From Acidimicrobiaceae bacterium (GTDB lineage: Bacteria > Actinomycetota > Acidimicrobiia > Acidimicrobiales > Poriferisodalaceae), in assembly GCA_905182565.1 (NCBI GenBank), contig CAJJCB010000026.1:248001-312000 (forward strand): 64,000 bases of DNA, written 5' to 3'. A model generated the notes under the pieces. It was not told where the DNA came from. It ran no database searches and was given only the letters and a program-made list of their open reading frames with translations. The translations under genes and the position numbers were made by a program. Below, one piece after another: positions 46,253-55,463 of this stretch (its first letter is position 1; each line of letters opens with the position of its first letter).

Positions 46253-47629
46253 CTAGTCCTCAACCACATGTTTGGCAAAAGAGCCAAGAGCTTTGTCCCA
46301 TTTCGATGAGTCCAATTCGCCATCTGATGATACTGAGTTCACTAAATGCTCACCCATTCTCATAACGTGATGGAGATTGTCAGGAACTCCTAAGCCATGG
46401 CGCCCGAAAGAAACAACCCGGTTAATAGCCTGAGAGGCAAATTGAGTAGTTGTCCTGGCTTGAGATGTTGAATGCTCAAATACTGGGTAGACGGATGGTA
46501 AAAATTTAAGTTCAACATGAATATATTGTGGGTCAGGGAGCCCCATTGTTTGTAGATCTCCAGATACGAGTTCGCCCAACTCGTCTGGTGACGCATTCCA
46601 AATCATGTCTCCTTTCCAGCAGGGTAGTTCAGCGCAGAGAACAGTTTGATTAGACGGATCGGGACCATCTCGATAGTTCTTAGGTTCTGATAGTCGAGAA
46701 ATAATTGTTTCTGTCGTAGGAATGTAGTGAGCATCGAATGGTGTGTATTGAGGCCGGGGAATAACTAGGTAAACCAAAACCATCGCCCTATTGCGTAATG
46801 ATCTAGCGGCTTCAATTGTTTCTAAGGGCGGTGAAGGCTCCGTTATAGCGAGAAGGTTTGGTGACGGTATTGTCGACCAAACTTGGTCGAATTCGAGGAT
46901 GTTTCCGGCGCTGGTTATAGCGACGGAATCTTTCTTAGCTTGTAATTTAGTGATGGGACTGTTGAAGCATAGTTCTGTTCCTGCATCGTGTACCGCGTCT
47001 GCGAGACGTTCAGAGATAGACCCGTATCCGTCGCGTGGATACAAAAATACCCGTCCAGAACTTCGAGTGGCCTTTGCTATCTTTCGGATTACGTCAAACC
47101 CGGAAGTAGCTGCGATTCGACGTTGTGCTATTTCGACAGTTAACTGATGTGGTTCAACGCCGTACAATTTCTCGGCGAATGGGCCATAGAATTCTTCAGC
47201 GACTGTTGGCCCTAAGCGATGTTGAACGCTCTCGTAAAAATTTGTTTCAACTGAATTTCGAAATCGCTTAGTCAAGGTTTCCCCACCGATGCGAAGCGCT
47301 ACATTTGTAGGTAACTTCCTTATTAAGTCAGTTGCTCTAAGTGGGAACTTAACCCAACGGTCCCTCAAATTGATCCTGCCGTTGCGCTCTCGTATCTGAA
47401 GGTCATCGCCCATGATTTGTTTAATAAGTTCGAGTAGATGTGGCTCGGTTGCGGGGTGTAGGCGATGAGACCCTAGGTCCACTCGCTGGCCTGCCACCAC
47501 GAAACTGGCTGCCATGCCTCCGGGGTTGGCGGCACTTTCGAAGACCGTACAGTTATGTCCTTTTCGGGAGGCTAAAAGCGCGGCTGCTAGTCCGGCAGGA
47601 CCTGCACCGATTATTCCGATCTGAGCCAA
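46253..47629 (-). CDS. FAD-dependent oxidoreductase (protoporphyrinogen oxidase / amine oxidase-like)
   Basis: Flavoprotein of 458 residues beginning with the dinucleotide-binding motif GIIGAGPAGLAAALLASRKG and VFESAANPGGMAAS. VDLGSHRLHPATEPHLLEL and the YGPFAEKLYGVEP segment recall the family that includes UDP-galactopyranose mutase-like and protoporphyrinogen-oxidase-like proteins often found next to sugar genes. Divergent from a nucleotide-sugar epimerase; a role in polysaccharide or lipid synthesis is possible. Confidence 0.82.
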   Translation of the reverse strand: MAQIGIIGAGPAGLAAALLASRKGHNCTVFESAANPGGMAASFVVAGQRVDLGSHRLHPATEPHLLELIKQIMGDDLQIRERNGRINLRDRWVKFPLRATDLIRKLPTNVALRIGGETLTKRFRNSVETNFYESVQHRLGPTVAEEFYGPFAEKLYGVEPHQLTVEIAQRRIAATSGFDVIRKIAKATRSSGRVFLYPRDGYGSISERLADAVHDAGTELCFNSPITKLQAKKDSVAITSAGNILEFDQVWSTIPSPNLLAITEPSPPLETIEAARSLRNRAMVLVYLVIPRPQYTPFDAHYIPTTETIISRLSEPKNYRDGPDPSNQTVLCAELPCWKGDMIWNASPDELGELVSGDLQTMGLPDPQYIHVELKFLPSVYPVFEHSTSQARTTTQFASQAINRVVSFGRHGLGVPDNLHHVMRMGEHLVNSVSSDGELDSSKWDKALGSFAKHVVED

Positions 47630-47692
47630 CTAGTTTTCCTCCTCGTACTAGATAAAGTAACCTTAACTATGAATGTTGGGTAGGCCTCTCGT

Positions 47693-48655
47693 ATGGGAAC
47701 TAAATTATTGCGTTCTGTGATAACTGGAGCAGCAGGGTTTATCGGCTCACATCTGGTTGAAGAGCAGCTGAACCGTGGGGTAACCGTTACAGGCATTGAT
47801 TGTTTTGATCCCTGGTATTCACCAGAGGCCAAGAGAGCTAATTTGTCAAAGGTCCTGAACCATCCAAACTTTGACCTAATTGAAGCTGACCTAAATGAAC
47901 TTAATTTAGTTGAGTTGCTAGACCCCGATTGTGTTGTATTTCATTTGGCTGCGCGCGCAGGAGTCCAGGATTCTTGGGGTGAAGGTTTCGAATCAGCTAT
48001 TAACAATAATTTGTTGGCTACTCAAAAGCTCATGGAAGCATCATTGAAAAATAAGGTGAATCGTTTTCTGTATGCCTCAAGTTCATCTGTATATGGGAAT
48101 GGTGATACTGCTGAACAGCAACGAATTGAGTCCCCAATAAGTCCATATGGTGTGACAAAACTAGCTGTGGATCAATTGGGACGTATCTATGGTGCGCAAG
48201 GGTTGCAAACTGTGGGTATGCGCTATTTCACCGTTTACGGACCGAGGCAACGTCCTGATATGGTCATGAATCGGCTATTCCAAGCAGCGCTGCCCGGAGA
48301 TTTTTGCTTTTCGCTACGTGGCGACGGAACTCAGAAGCGAGAATTTACGTATGTGTCCGATGTAGTTGATGCAACGTTGGCACTATCGCAGTGTTTCGTT
48401 CCGGCTGGTTCAACATTTGATATTGGAGGTGGAAATACCCGTTCAGTGTTAGGTGTCATTAGCGATATCGAAAGGCTAGTAGGCTCTCGTTGTCGAATCA
48501 CAGAAGTAGGTTCTGCCCCGGGAGACCCAAAATCAACCGAAGCGATGCTAGGACCGATATCCGAAGCAACCGGTTGGAAACCCAAGGTCAGTCTAGAAGA
48601 TGGTCTTTCAGCACAGTATCTGTGGCATGAGCATCAGCTTTCTTTGTTGAGGTAA
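47693..48655 (+). CDS. NAD-dependent nucleotide-sugar epimerase/dehydratase
   Basis: Extended SDR protein of 320 residues. TGAAGFIGSHLVE is the NAD-binding start, SSSVYGNGD the active-site serine region and YGVTKLAVDQ the Tyr-x3-Lys. FTVYGPRQRPDMVMNRLF and DGTQKREFTYVSDVVDATL are typical of UDP-glucose/UDP-glucuronate 4-epimerase-like enzymes. The 3' end overlaps the convergent glycosyltransferase gene by 68 bp. Confidence 0.92.
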   Translation: MGTKLLRSVITGAAGFIGSHLVEEQLNRGVTVTGIDCFDPWYSPEAKRANLSKVLNHPNFDLIEADLNELNLVELLDPDCVVFHLAARAGVQDSWGEGFESAINNNLLATQKLMEASLKNKVNRFLYASSSSVYGNGDTAEQQRIESPISPYGVTKLAVDQLGRIYGAQGLQTVGMRYFTVYGPRQRPDMVMNRLFQAALPGDFCFSLRGDGTQKREFTYVSDVVDATLALSQCFVPAGSTFDIGGGNTRSVLGVISDIERLVGSRCRITEVGSAPGDPKSTEAMLGPISEATGWKPKVSLEDGLSAQYLWHEHQLSLLR

Positions 48656-50015
48656 TCCAAGCTCGACACTCAAGCCAAGCGGTGAAAATAATAGCTACTA
48701 GCCAAATTGTTGTGATCGTAATGTCCAGAGAATTCATTCTCTGATGGTCTGGCAAGAGTAAACGCCATATTCTGAAAGCTGGATTCGAAGTTTGTTCAAA
48801 GTCGAAGATTAAAGTTCGGCGGCCGGTAGAAGCTTCTAACACAAGCCAGAACCAAGAAAAAATGCTGAATAAGCTTGCTAGCAAGATCGGCTTCATCAAC
48901 TGTTTATGTCGTTCTGCTAGCGAGGCGATCAGAGCGACGACGAGAGGTAGTACAACCACCACTTGTCTCCCAGGCCACCACCATCCATGCATAGTGAGAG
49001 CTACCCACGTAGCGTTTGCCCAACCGACAGAAATTAAACCAAGGACAAGAAAAGAGTCCTTATCCTTTCTTGCATATGCGAGAACAAGAGCCGCTGGTGC
49101 AAATAGAAAAGCTGGAGCCCAGGCTGCGAGCCCAAATCCTCGATCGATTAAAAGTCCAATAACTCGCCTGGTTCTGCCGAGAGGGTTCCAAGACTCGCCG
49201 ACTACTTCGAACTCTTTTCCATTAACGAAATGGTCGCCGGAAGCATAAACAGTCCAACCGCCGTAAATCCTCTGATGAACAATAAGAAATATTATTCCGC
49301 TGATAGCCAAAAAAAGAGCGGTAGCTACAGCTCTTCTTCTAGCGGAATGCCACGTTTGCCAAAGTATGAAGAGGGCGAGGATTGCGGCAACCGGAACGTA
49401 TTTGACGCTCAGCCAAGGGAGCGAAATTATAGAAATTGAAGCGACAGCAAGGTTCTTGTTGGTTGTTGAGCCTGTGATAGCGAAAGTTGCGATTAAGACA
49501 GCTAGCGCTGCCGGCATTTCTGGGTACACCTGGGTCCCGTAGGCAACTAGCGGAGGCGAGCAAAAAAAAGCGGCTATGACTAATGCGGCAGGCAAGGAGC
49601 TGAGTCGCCAACGTTTCGTGACTAGAGCTAGCGTCATAGCCGCTGTAGCGCTTGACATCATTGCCAGAAATATTTTTGCTGACGTCCACCCTCCGATGGC
49701 CATGGCTGGTGCCAAAAGAACCGGCAAAAGAGGATCGTGCGGACTAATTCTTTGGTTGGTTTCGTTGAGCGCTATCGTTTGTTGGTTTAAGTTAATCTCG
49801 TGCCAGGGTGTGAAGCGTCGATCAGCAATCTCGTCGCTAATATCTAAATCGAAATCCTCGGCAATGCTCAGAGCGGTGAGAAGGTACTGAGGCTCATCGG
49901 CGGTTGTTTTGGCTCCATAGGTAGCTCTCGCTCCGATTGCCGGTAAGGCCGCAAGAAATGTGATGATTATTAGAAATACAAATATGCTCTTGGTTGATTT
50001 CAATTTATTTTTCAT
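48588..50015 (-). CDS. GT-C-type membrane glycosyltransferase-like protein
   Basis: Membrane protein of 475 residues with about eleven hydrophobic segments. The first periplasmic loop contains TADEPQYLLTALSI, the acidic DE motif of GT-C enzymes such as the ArnT/PMT group, which use polyprenyl-linked sugars. The ATG overlaps the stop of the iron permease gene (ATGA), so it is read in the same operon as the Fbp genes. Donor and acceptor unknown. Confidence 0.75.
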   Translation of the reverse strand: MKNKLKSTKSIFVFLIIITFLAALPAIGARATYGAKTTADEPQYLLTALSIAEDFDLDISDEIADRRFTPWHEINLNQQTIALNETNQRISPHDPLLPVLLAPAMAIGGWTSAKIFLAMMSSATAAMTLALVTKRWRLSSLPAALVIAAFFCSPPLVAYGTQVYPEMPAALAVLIATFAITGSTTNKNLAVASISIISLPWLSVKYVPVAAILALFILWQTWHSARRRAVATALFLAISGIIFLIVHQRIYGGWTVYASGDHFVNGKEFEVVGESWNPLGRTRRVIGLLIDRGFGLAAWAPAFLFAPAALVLAYARKDKDSFLVLGLISVGWANATWVALTMHGWWWPGRQVVVVLPLVVALIASLAERHKQLMKPILLASLFSIFSWFWLVLEASTGRRTLIFDFEQTSNPAFRIWRLLLPDHQRMNSLDITITTIWLVAIIFTAWLECRAWITSTKKADAHATDTVLKDHLLD

Positions 50016-51610
50016 CGATGTTCAGCATTACTGAGGACAAGAAACCAAGTAAGGGCGAATGAGATGGATACAAGAACAACTGCCATAATTCCTGCTTCTG
50101 CCACAAAAGCATCTTCGAATGACATAAAGATGCGAGAAGTTAGGTTAGTGAAACCTAGAGGTGAGACTAAGAGGCTGATCGGAAGTTCTTTTAGGACCGA
50201 TAGCAATACCAGGCCAGCGCCTGCCAAAAGGCTAGGAGCCATTATCGGTAAGTCTATTTTCCTAAACCTCCGTCGTGGAGATGCTCCTAGAGTAATAGCT
50301 GCCTCATGCAACTGTTTAGGCACGGCTATAACAGCTACGAGACAAACCCCTAAAGCCAATGCACCAAAGCGTACAACGTAGGCAAATATTAAAAGGGCGC
50401 TGCTGTCACCGAACCACTCATAAGCCAGCTCTGACCTTAGAGTCCAGAAGCGAACTGAGAGAGCTATTAGGAGCCCTGGCATAGCAAAAGTGCTTAAAAT
50501 AATTATTTGTCCAACTGTTCCTGTTTTTGAACGGTGCCTTCCGGCTAGGAAAGCAATTGGTAAGACAACTGCGACGCTTATAAAAGCAGCTATAACCGAT
50601 GTCCAGATCGAACCCCAAGATGCAGATAAAATTTTCTCAAAATCGATGGTCAAGGAACTTGTGGGTTTGGTTGCTCGAATAATCCCACCGAGTGCCCATT
50701 GTGATAGAGCTGCTAGGGGTGCTACTACTGCAAGTAAACCGATTACCCATACAAAGCAGTGAGCGAGAAATCGGAAACGCCCAAGATGGTACTGAACGGC
50801 GCGCGGCGAATGTTTTGTTTCTGTAGCGTTTGTTTTGGTTCTTAGCATTCGCTCACCACTAACTACTAGGGCGGCGAGAACCAGCAAGATTAAGCTGATA
50901 GCTAGTGCTACAGCTGGCTGAGCGAGGTGGTTGGTGGCTATTGCCCTCGCTAGCGTGTCGTAGCGCATAAGTTGAACAACACCGAAGTCGCTGATCGTGT
51001 AGAGCGTTACTAAAAGCGTGCCGGAGATTATGCTCGGCAGCAGTTGAGGCAGACAGATATTTCGAAAAGTTGCTAGTGGGCGATTGCCTAGAACTCTGGC
51101 GCTCTCTTCTAGAGATACGGGGAGGTGTCGAAGCTTGGCTGCTACTGGAAGGTAAACGTACGGGTACGTAAATAAAGTAAGAACAAACCATGCTCCCCAA
51201 AACCCTCTAAATTGAATCCCAGATTGAACTCCAAAGTTCTCAAGAAAATCTGCTACAGATCCACCTTTGCTCAAGGTTCGGTTGAAAGCAGCTGCTCCAA
51301 TAAAACTGGGGAAAACGAGCGGTATTGCGAGTGCCACTTGCCAAAATCTTCGAAAAGATAGATTGGTTCGAGTCACAAGCCAAGCAAGACTGCTCCCAAT
51401 TAGCATTGCGCAAACAGAAACAGCGATGGCAAGTAGAAGTGTACGTTTTAGCGGTTCTAAGGTACGCGAGCTAAAAATGAGCTCCCCTGGGCGGGCGCCT
51501 TCGGTGAAGTTTCGAACTATTAGATAGATTGTCGGAAAGAAAAAGAGGCTACAAATTGCGGTCGCAGAGGTCTTCAAGAGAAAAGATCTCGGTGGCCGCT
51601 CTTTTCTCAT
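50012..51610 (-). CDS. Ferric iron ABC transporter permease, fused two-domain (FbpB-like)
   Basis: Permease of 532 residues with two BinduPI-type halves in one chain, about twelve helices, as in FbpB/SfuB. Each half carries an EAA-like loop: ESARVLGNRPLATFRNICLP in the first and EAAITLGASPRRRFRKIDLP in the second. It moves Fe3+ released by the binding protein. Starts with ATGA overlap on the substrate-binding gene and is coupled downstream to the GT-C gene. Confidence 0.92.
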   Translation of the reverse strand: MRKERPPRSFLLKTSATAICSLFFFPTIYLIVRNFTEGARPGELIFSSRTLEPLKRTLLLAIAVSVCAMLIGSSLAWLVTRTNLSFRRFWQVALAIPLVFPSFIGAAAFNRTLSKGGSVADFLENFGVQSGIQFRGFWGAWFVLTLFTYPYVYLPVAAKLRHLPVSLEESARVLGNRPLATFRNICLPQLLPSIISGTLLVTLYTISDFGVVQLMRYDTLARAIATNHLAQPAVALAISLILLVLAALVVSGERMLRTKTNATETKHSPRAVQYHLGRFRFLAHCFVWVIGLLAVVAPLAALSQWALGGIIRATKPTSSLTIDFEKILSASWGSIWTSVIAAFISVAVVLPIAFLAGRHRSKTGTVGQIIILSTFAMPGLLIALSVRFWTLRSELAYEWFGDSSALLIFAYVVRFGALALGVCLVAVIAVPKQLHEAAITLGASPRRRFRKIDLPIMAPSLLAGAGLVLLSVLKELPISLLVSPLGFTNLTSRIFMSFEDAFVAEAGIMAVVLVSISFALTWFLVLSNAEHR

Positions 51611-52725
51611 TGATTCAAGATACCTGTGGCCTCGATCATCCGAGTTGTTTCTTCAAAACCTCCGCCAAGCTTATCAAAATCTACCGAACCAATTTCTAGT
51701 GCGGTAAGAGGTGGAAGAGCTTCTGCTGGATCAACTCCGAAAGCCAAAGGATACTCAAAAGTACGATTGGTGAAGTATTTCTGTACCGGAGTGCTTAAGA
51801 GGTAGCTGACGAGAGATTCACTTTCTGCGGCCTTATCAGTAGATGATAGAACCGTGGCGGCAGTAATGATTAGTAGAGATCCGATATCTTGATCTCCTAA
51901 GTCATGATTCTTTGCTCGATGTTTGTTCCCTGAAGCCGCTATTTCCTGATAGTTGTAATAATGATTGACGAGACCCATATCGATTTCACCGCGGCCTGCT
52001 GCTTCTACAATTGCTCTGTTGTTGTAATAGTAGCGAGCATCGTTGTCTACCATTTGCTCCAGCCAATTCTGAGCTGCTTCATTTCCGTGGACATCTCTAA
52101 ATACGGTGAACCAATCTACAAAAGAGCCATTCGTCGCCGGTATAGCAACCCGACCTTCATAACGTTTGTCGGTTAAATCAAAAACTGAATTTGGTAGATC
52201 TTCGATGGGGACATCATCGATGTTGTGGACGAGCACTCTCTTGCGACCTGAGAATCCTATCCAGGTTCCAGAATCTGATCGATTTTGCTCTTCGACGAGT
52301 TCTAGAACGTCGCTGGAAAGTGGCCTGAGCAGCTTTTTGCTTTCTAGATAGCCAACTGGGCCGGGTGATCTGCTCAAAAATACATCCGCTGGACTCTTGC
52401 TACCTTCTTCGTTGAGGAGGAGTGCTAGATCTGTTGAAGCGCCCCACCTGACCATGACAGGTATTCCGGTTTCGCAGGCGAAAGCATCTAAGACTGGTTC
52501 GATAAGATTTTCTGTACGCCCCGAGTAGATAGTTACTGTGTCCCCAGTTTTTTGGACACATTCGCCACTGTAAATTTCAGCGGCTGTTCCGTCAAGAAAG
52601 CGTTGCGTGTCGCTTGCGCAGGAGCTAACAGCAAGAGCAGCTATGACAAGAATGGCTGAGAATGAACGTAAATGAGAACGGTATAAGAGCGGCGACATAG
52701 ACATTGAGACTAGGGTACTTGCCAT
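51607..52725 (-). CDS. Ferric iron ABC transporter substrate-binding lipoprotein (FbpA-like)
   Basis: Binding protein of up to 372 residues with a lipobox VSSCAS (Cys36 from the first ATG). GDTVTIYSGRTENLIEPVLD, VRWGASTDLALLLNEEG and the tyrosine pair in VNHYYNYQEIA are features of the FbpA/AfuA family, in which adjacent tyrosines bind Fe3+. Start ATG 52725 lacks a good ribosome-binding site; ATGs at 52704 and 52698 are alternatives. A DtxR-like box lies immediately upstream. Confidence 0.92.
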   Translation of the reverse strand: MASTLVSMSMSPLLYRSHLRSFSAILVIAALAVSSCASDTQRFLDGTAAEIYSGECVQKTGDTVTIYSGRTENLIEPVLDAFACETGIPVMVRWGASTDLALLLNEEGSKSPADVFLSRSPGPVGYLESKKLLRPLSSDVLELVEEQNRSDSGTWIGFSGRKRVLVHNIDDVPIEDLPNSVFDLTDKRYEGRVAIPATNGSFVDWFTVFRDVHGNEAAQNWLEQMVDNDARYYYNNRAIVEAAGRGEIDMGLVNHYYNYQEIAASGNKHRAKNHDLGDQDIGSLLIITAATVLSSTDKAAESESLVSYLLSTPVQKYFTNRTFEYPLAFGVDPAEALPPLTALEIGSVDFDKLGGGFEETTRMIEATGILNQ

Positions 52726-52726
52726 A

Positions 52727-52745
52727 ACTTGTAAAGCTCACCTAA
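52727..52745 (-). promoter_or_regulatory. Candidate DtxR/IdeR-type operator upstream of fbpA-like gene
   Basis: Reading the minus strand, TTAGGTGAGCTTTACAAGT matches the DtxR consensus TTAGGTTAGCCTAACCTAA at 12 of 19 positions, including the whole left core TTAGGT. It lies directly before the first possible start of the binding-protein gene, in the 41-bp divergent promoter region shared with the flippase-glycosyltransferase gene. Confidence 0.5.
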
Positions 52746-52766
52746 TACCTCGTAGGATTGTGATTT

Positions 52767-54416
52767 ATGGGACTTAGCGAAGGTATCGGCGGATTGAAGA
52801 CTAAGCGTTTAGCGAAAACTGTCCCCACTTGGCTTTTGCTATCGGTATCTCTGGTATTTGGTTTATTGGCTCTGGTCGTCGTTCTTAAAGCAGTAGATGT
52901 AAAAGCTCTGAGAATGTCTTTTGGTGAAGCATTTTCACATCCGCTAGAGCTATCGCTAGCCTTTTGCGCATTTGGGTTGGCTTTCATATTCCGAGCTGTT
53001 GCTTGGAAGAGAGTCATTCCGTCTCTGCCGTTTAAGCAGTCGTTGGCAGGGATACATATGGCCTTGGGTGCAAATCATGTTTTGCCATTTCGTATAGGTG
53101 AAGCTGCTCGTATTACTTCTGTGAGAAGAAGAACAGACTTGCCGCTGGAGATTATCTCAGCCTCTACTTTGGCGCTTCGAACAGGCGATTTCTTAGCTTT
53201 GGCAGCTCTAGGGCTGCTGGTAGCACCGGGGGCTTTTGCCTCACTGATTGGACCGATCGGGTGGCTCGTTTTTGGCGTTGTGATCCTAGTCGCAGCAGTT
53301 AGCTGGCGATGGCTGTTTAAGCTCGTCGGATTAGATGAACGGATTCGTCTCCCGGATCCGTTAGCCATAGTGCTCTCTGTTTCTGCATGGGTCTGCGAGG
53401 CGGTGCTCGTTATCTTCGCTGCTCGATGGGCAGGGATAGAAATAACATTTTTTGAAGCGATATTTGTGACGGTAGCGTCCGTCGGAGCTCAGATTGTTGC
53501 TGTGGCTCCTGGCGGATTCGGAACTTATGAAGGGGCGGCTGTTGCCGCATACCTAATAGTGGGTGTCGATGCTCGACTTGCCTTGATAGCTGCTCTAACT
53601 ACCCATGCGCTGAAAACTAGTTACTCCTTGATCTTCGGTGCGGTAGCGTTAATTCGCCCCAAGCCCTCGTTACTCCCGAGATTTCGACTTCATAAAGAAA
53701 AAGATTTTATCACTACGTTCGAACCGGAGAGTTCTGCTCCCGTGGTTCTATTTATGCCGGCCTTTAATGAACAGGCATCCGTAGGGGAGTGTGTTCGAAG
53801 AGTTCCGAAAGAAGTTGCAGGTCGCCCTGTAAAAATATTTGTCGTGAACGATGGGTCATCTGACAGAACTTCAGAGGAAGCAGTTTCTGCCGGGGCTGAA
53901 GTAATTGAAATGGGTGAAAATCAGGGACTTGGAGCTGCGGTGAGACGTGGGTTTGAAGAATCCACCCGCTTGGGAGCAGCAGCGATCGCGTTTTGTGATG
54001 CTGATTGTGAATATGCGCCTGAAGAGCTTGAAGCTATGGTCCGTCCTATCTTGGATGGTGATGCGGATTACGTTATCGGTAGCAGATTTGCAGGAAATAT
54101 CAAACATATGAGACCGCATAGGCGGTTCGGAAATAAAGTCCTGACTTTAATTCTATGTATTGTTGCTCGCCAACGCATTACCGATGGTCAGTCGGGATAT
54201 AGAGCATTGTCTCCAGAAGCTGCAGCATCTGCAGAAATAATTCATGATTTCAATTATGCTCAAGTCCTGACCCTGGACCTTCTGGCTAAAGGCTTTCGGT
54301 ACCAAGAAGTTCCTATCAGCTATCACTTCAGAACTAGCGGTGAAAGTTTTGTGAAACTAGGTAAATATTTGCGAAAAGTGTGTCCAGCAGTTTTACGTGA
54401 GCTTAATACCGTTTGA
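52767..54416 (+). CDS. Fused membrane flippase-like (LPG synthase TM) and family 2 glycosyltransferase
   Basis: Protein of 549 residues in two parts. Residues 1-310 form a multi-helix domain of the UPF0104/lysylphosphatidylglycerol-synthase TM family (NHVLPFRIGEAARITSVRRR, VAVAPGGFGTYEGAAVAAYL). From about residue 324 comes a GT2 domain: VVLFMPAFNEQASVGECVRR, VVNDGSSDRT and the acidic FCDADCEYAPEEL near residue 410, like dolichol-phosphate-mannose-type synthases. Likely makes and handles a lipid-linked sugar. Its 3' end overlaps fbpC-like gene by 24 bp. Confidence 0.9.
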   Translation: MGLSEGIGGLKTKRLAKTVPTWLLLSVSLVFGLLALVVVLKAVDVKALRMSFGEAFSHPLELSLAFCAFGLAFIFRAVAWKRVIPSLPFKQSLAGIHMALGANHVLPFRIGEAARITSVRRRTDLPLEIISASTLALRTGDFLALAALGLLVAPGAFASLIGPIGWLVFGVVILVAAVSWRWLFKLVGLDERIRLPDPLAIVLSVSAWVCEAVLVIFAARWAGIEITFFEAIFVTVASVGAQIVAVAPGGFGTYEGAAVAAYLIVGVDARLALIAALTTHALKTSYSLIFGAVALIRPKPSLLPRFRLHKEKDFITTFEPESSAPVVLFMPAFNEQASVGECVRRVPKEVAGRPVKIFVVNDGSSDRTSEEAVSAGAEVIEMGENQGLGAAVRRGFEESTRLGAAAIAFCDADCEYAPEELEAMVRPILDGDADYVIGSRFAGNIKHMRPHRRFGNKVLTLILCIVARQRITDGQSGYRALSPEAAASAEIIHDFNYAQVLTLDLLAKGFRYQEVPISYHFRTSGESFVKLGKYLRKVCPAVLRELNTV

Positions 54417-55463
54417 AGTAGTTTCGGGATAGGCAACTGCCGGGTGTCCCGTAAATGAGACATTCACGTAGTCTCCTCTTTGAAGCGAGAATGGCTCTTT
54501 GACACTTACCTCGAGAACGGTGGCATCAAGTCGCAGAAAAATTCGGTAGTCAGAGCCTCGGTACTCAACTCGTTCAACGTAGGTTCCTTCAGAGCTTTCC
54601 TGTTGCTGGATTACTAATTGTTCAGGTCTAAGTAAAATTTTTACCAGACCCTGTTGTTCAGTAAATAATGGTATTCGTCCGATAGCAGTCTCAGCGGTCT
54701 GTCCGTGGGCCACACCTTCGATAAAAGAAGCTTCTCCGCCAATGTTTGCCACCCATGGGTTTGCAGGTCGCATGTAAATTTCTTCTGGTTTGCCTATCTG
54801 CTCCAGAGTTCCGTCGTTCATGACCCCAACGTGGTCACCTAGGGCAAAGGCTTCTTCTTGATCATGAGTAACGAAGACCGAAGTGATTTTGAGTTCGGAG
54901 AGAACTTCAGCGACCTCAGATCGAACTTTATTCCTCAATCCACTATCCAGATTAGAAAAAGGCTCATCGAGCAGAAGAACTTTAGGTCTGGGTGCTAGCG
55001 CACGTGCAAGAGCTACTCGTTGTTGCTGCCCGCCTGAGAGAGTCGATGGCAGACGGTTCTCATAACCTATGAGGCCCACCAGATCCAACATATCGTGGAC
55101 CTGCTTTTTGTGCGAAGCGCTTCGAGGTAGACCAAACGCAACGTTCTTTGCGACTGACAGGTGAGGAAAGAGAGCCCAATCTTGAAAAACCAATCCGACA
55201 TTGCGATCTTCCGGAGCTACCCATTTGTCATTGGACGCCACAACATTTTCGCCGAGGCTAATTGTTCCCAAGTATGGTCTTGCTAAGCCAGCAATCAAAC
55301 GAAGCAAGGTGGTCTTACCGCAACCACTTGGACCGAGTAACGCAAGGGAATGTCCCTGTGGAACAGTGACACTGAAGTTAGATACAACTGGGTTTTCGTC
55401 ATACCGATGGCAAACATCAAGTAAATTGATTCCGCTTGTGGTCGCTGGCATTTGGTTAATCAA
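54393..55463 (-). CDS. Ferric iron ABC transporter ATP-binding protein (FbpC-like)
   Basis: ATPase of 356 residues. Walker A GPSGCGKTT, signature LSGGQQQRVALARAL, Walker B VLLLDEPFSNLD, D-loop and switch FVTHDQEEAF are intact. The C-terminal TOBE-like domain (about residues 240-356) is typical of FbpC/PotA-type subunits. It begins at TTG 55463, overlapping the DtxR stop (TTGA), or at ATG 55451. The partner permease and binding protein are 2.8 kb away. Confidence 0.93.
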   Translation of the reverse strand: MINQMPATTSGINLLDVCHRYDENPVVSNFSVTVPQGHSLALLGPSGCGKTTLLRLIAGLARPYLGTISLGENVVASNDKWVAPEDRNVGLVFQDWALFPHLSVAKNVAFGLPRSASHKKQVHDMLDLVGLIGYENRLPSTLSGGQQQRVALARALAPRPKVLLLDEPFSNLDSGLRNKVRSEVAEVLSELKITSVFVTHDQEEAFALGDHVGVMNDGTLEQIGKPEEIYMRPANPWVANIGGEASFIEGVAHGQTAETAIGRIPLFTEQQGLVKILLRPEQLVIQQQESSEGTYVERVEYRGSDYRIFLRLDATVLEVSVKEPFSLQRGDYVNVSFTGHPAVAYPETTSNGIKLT

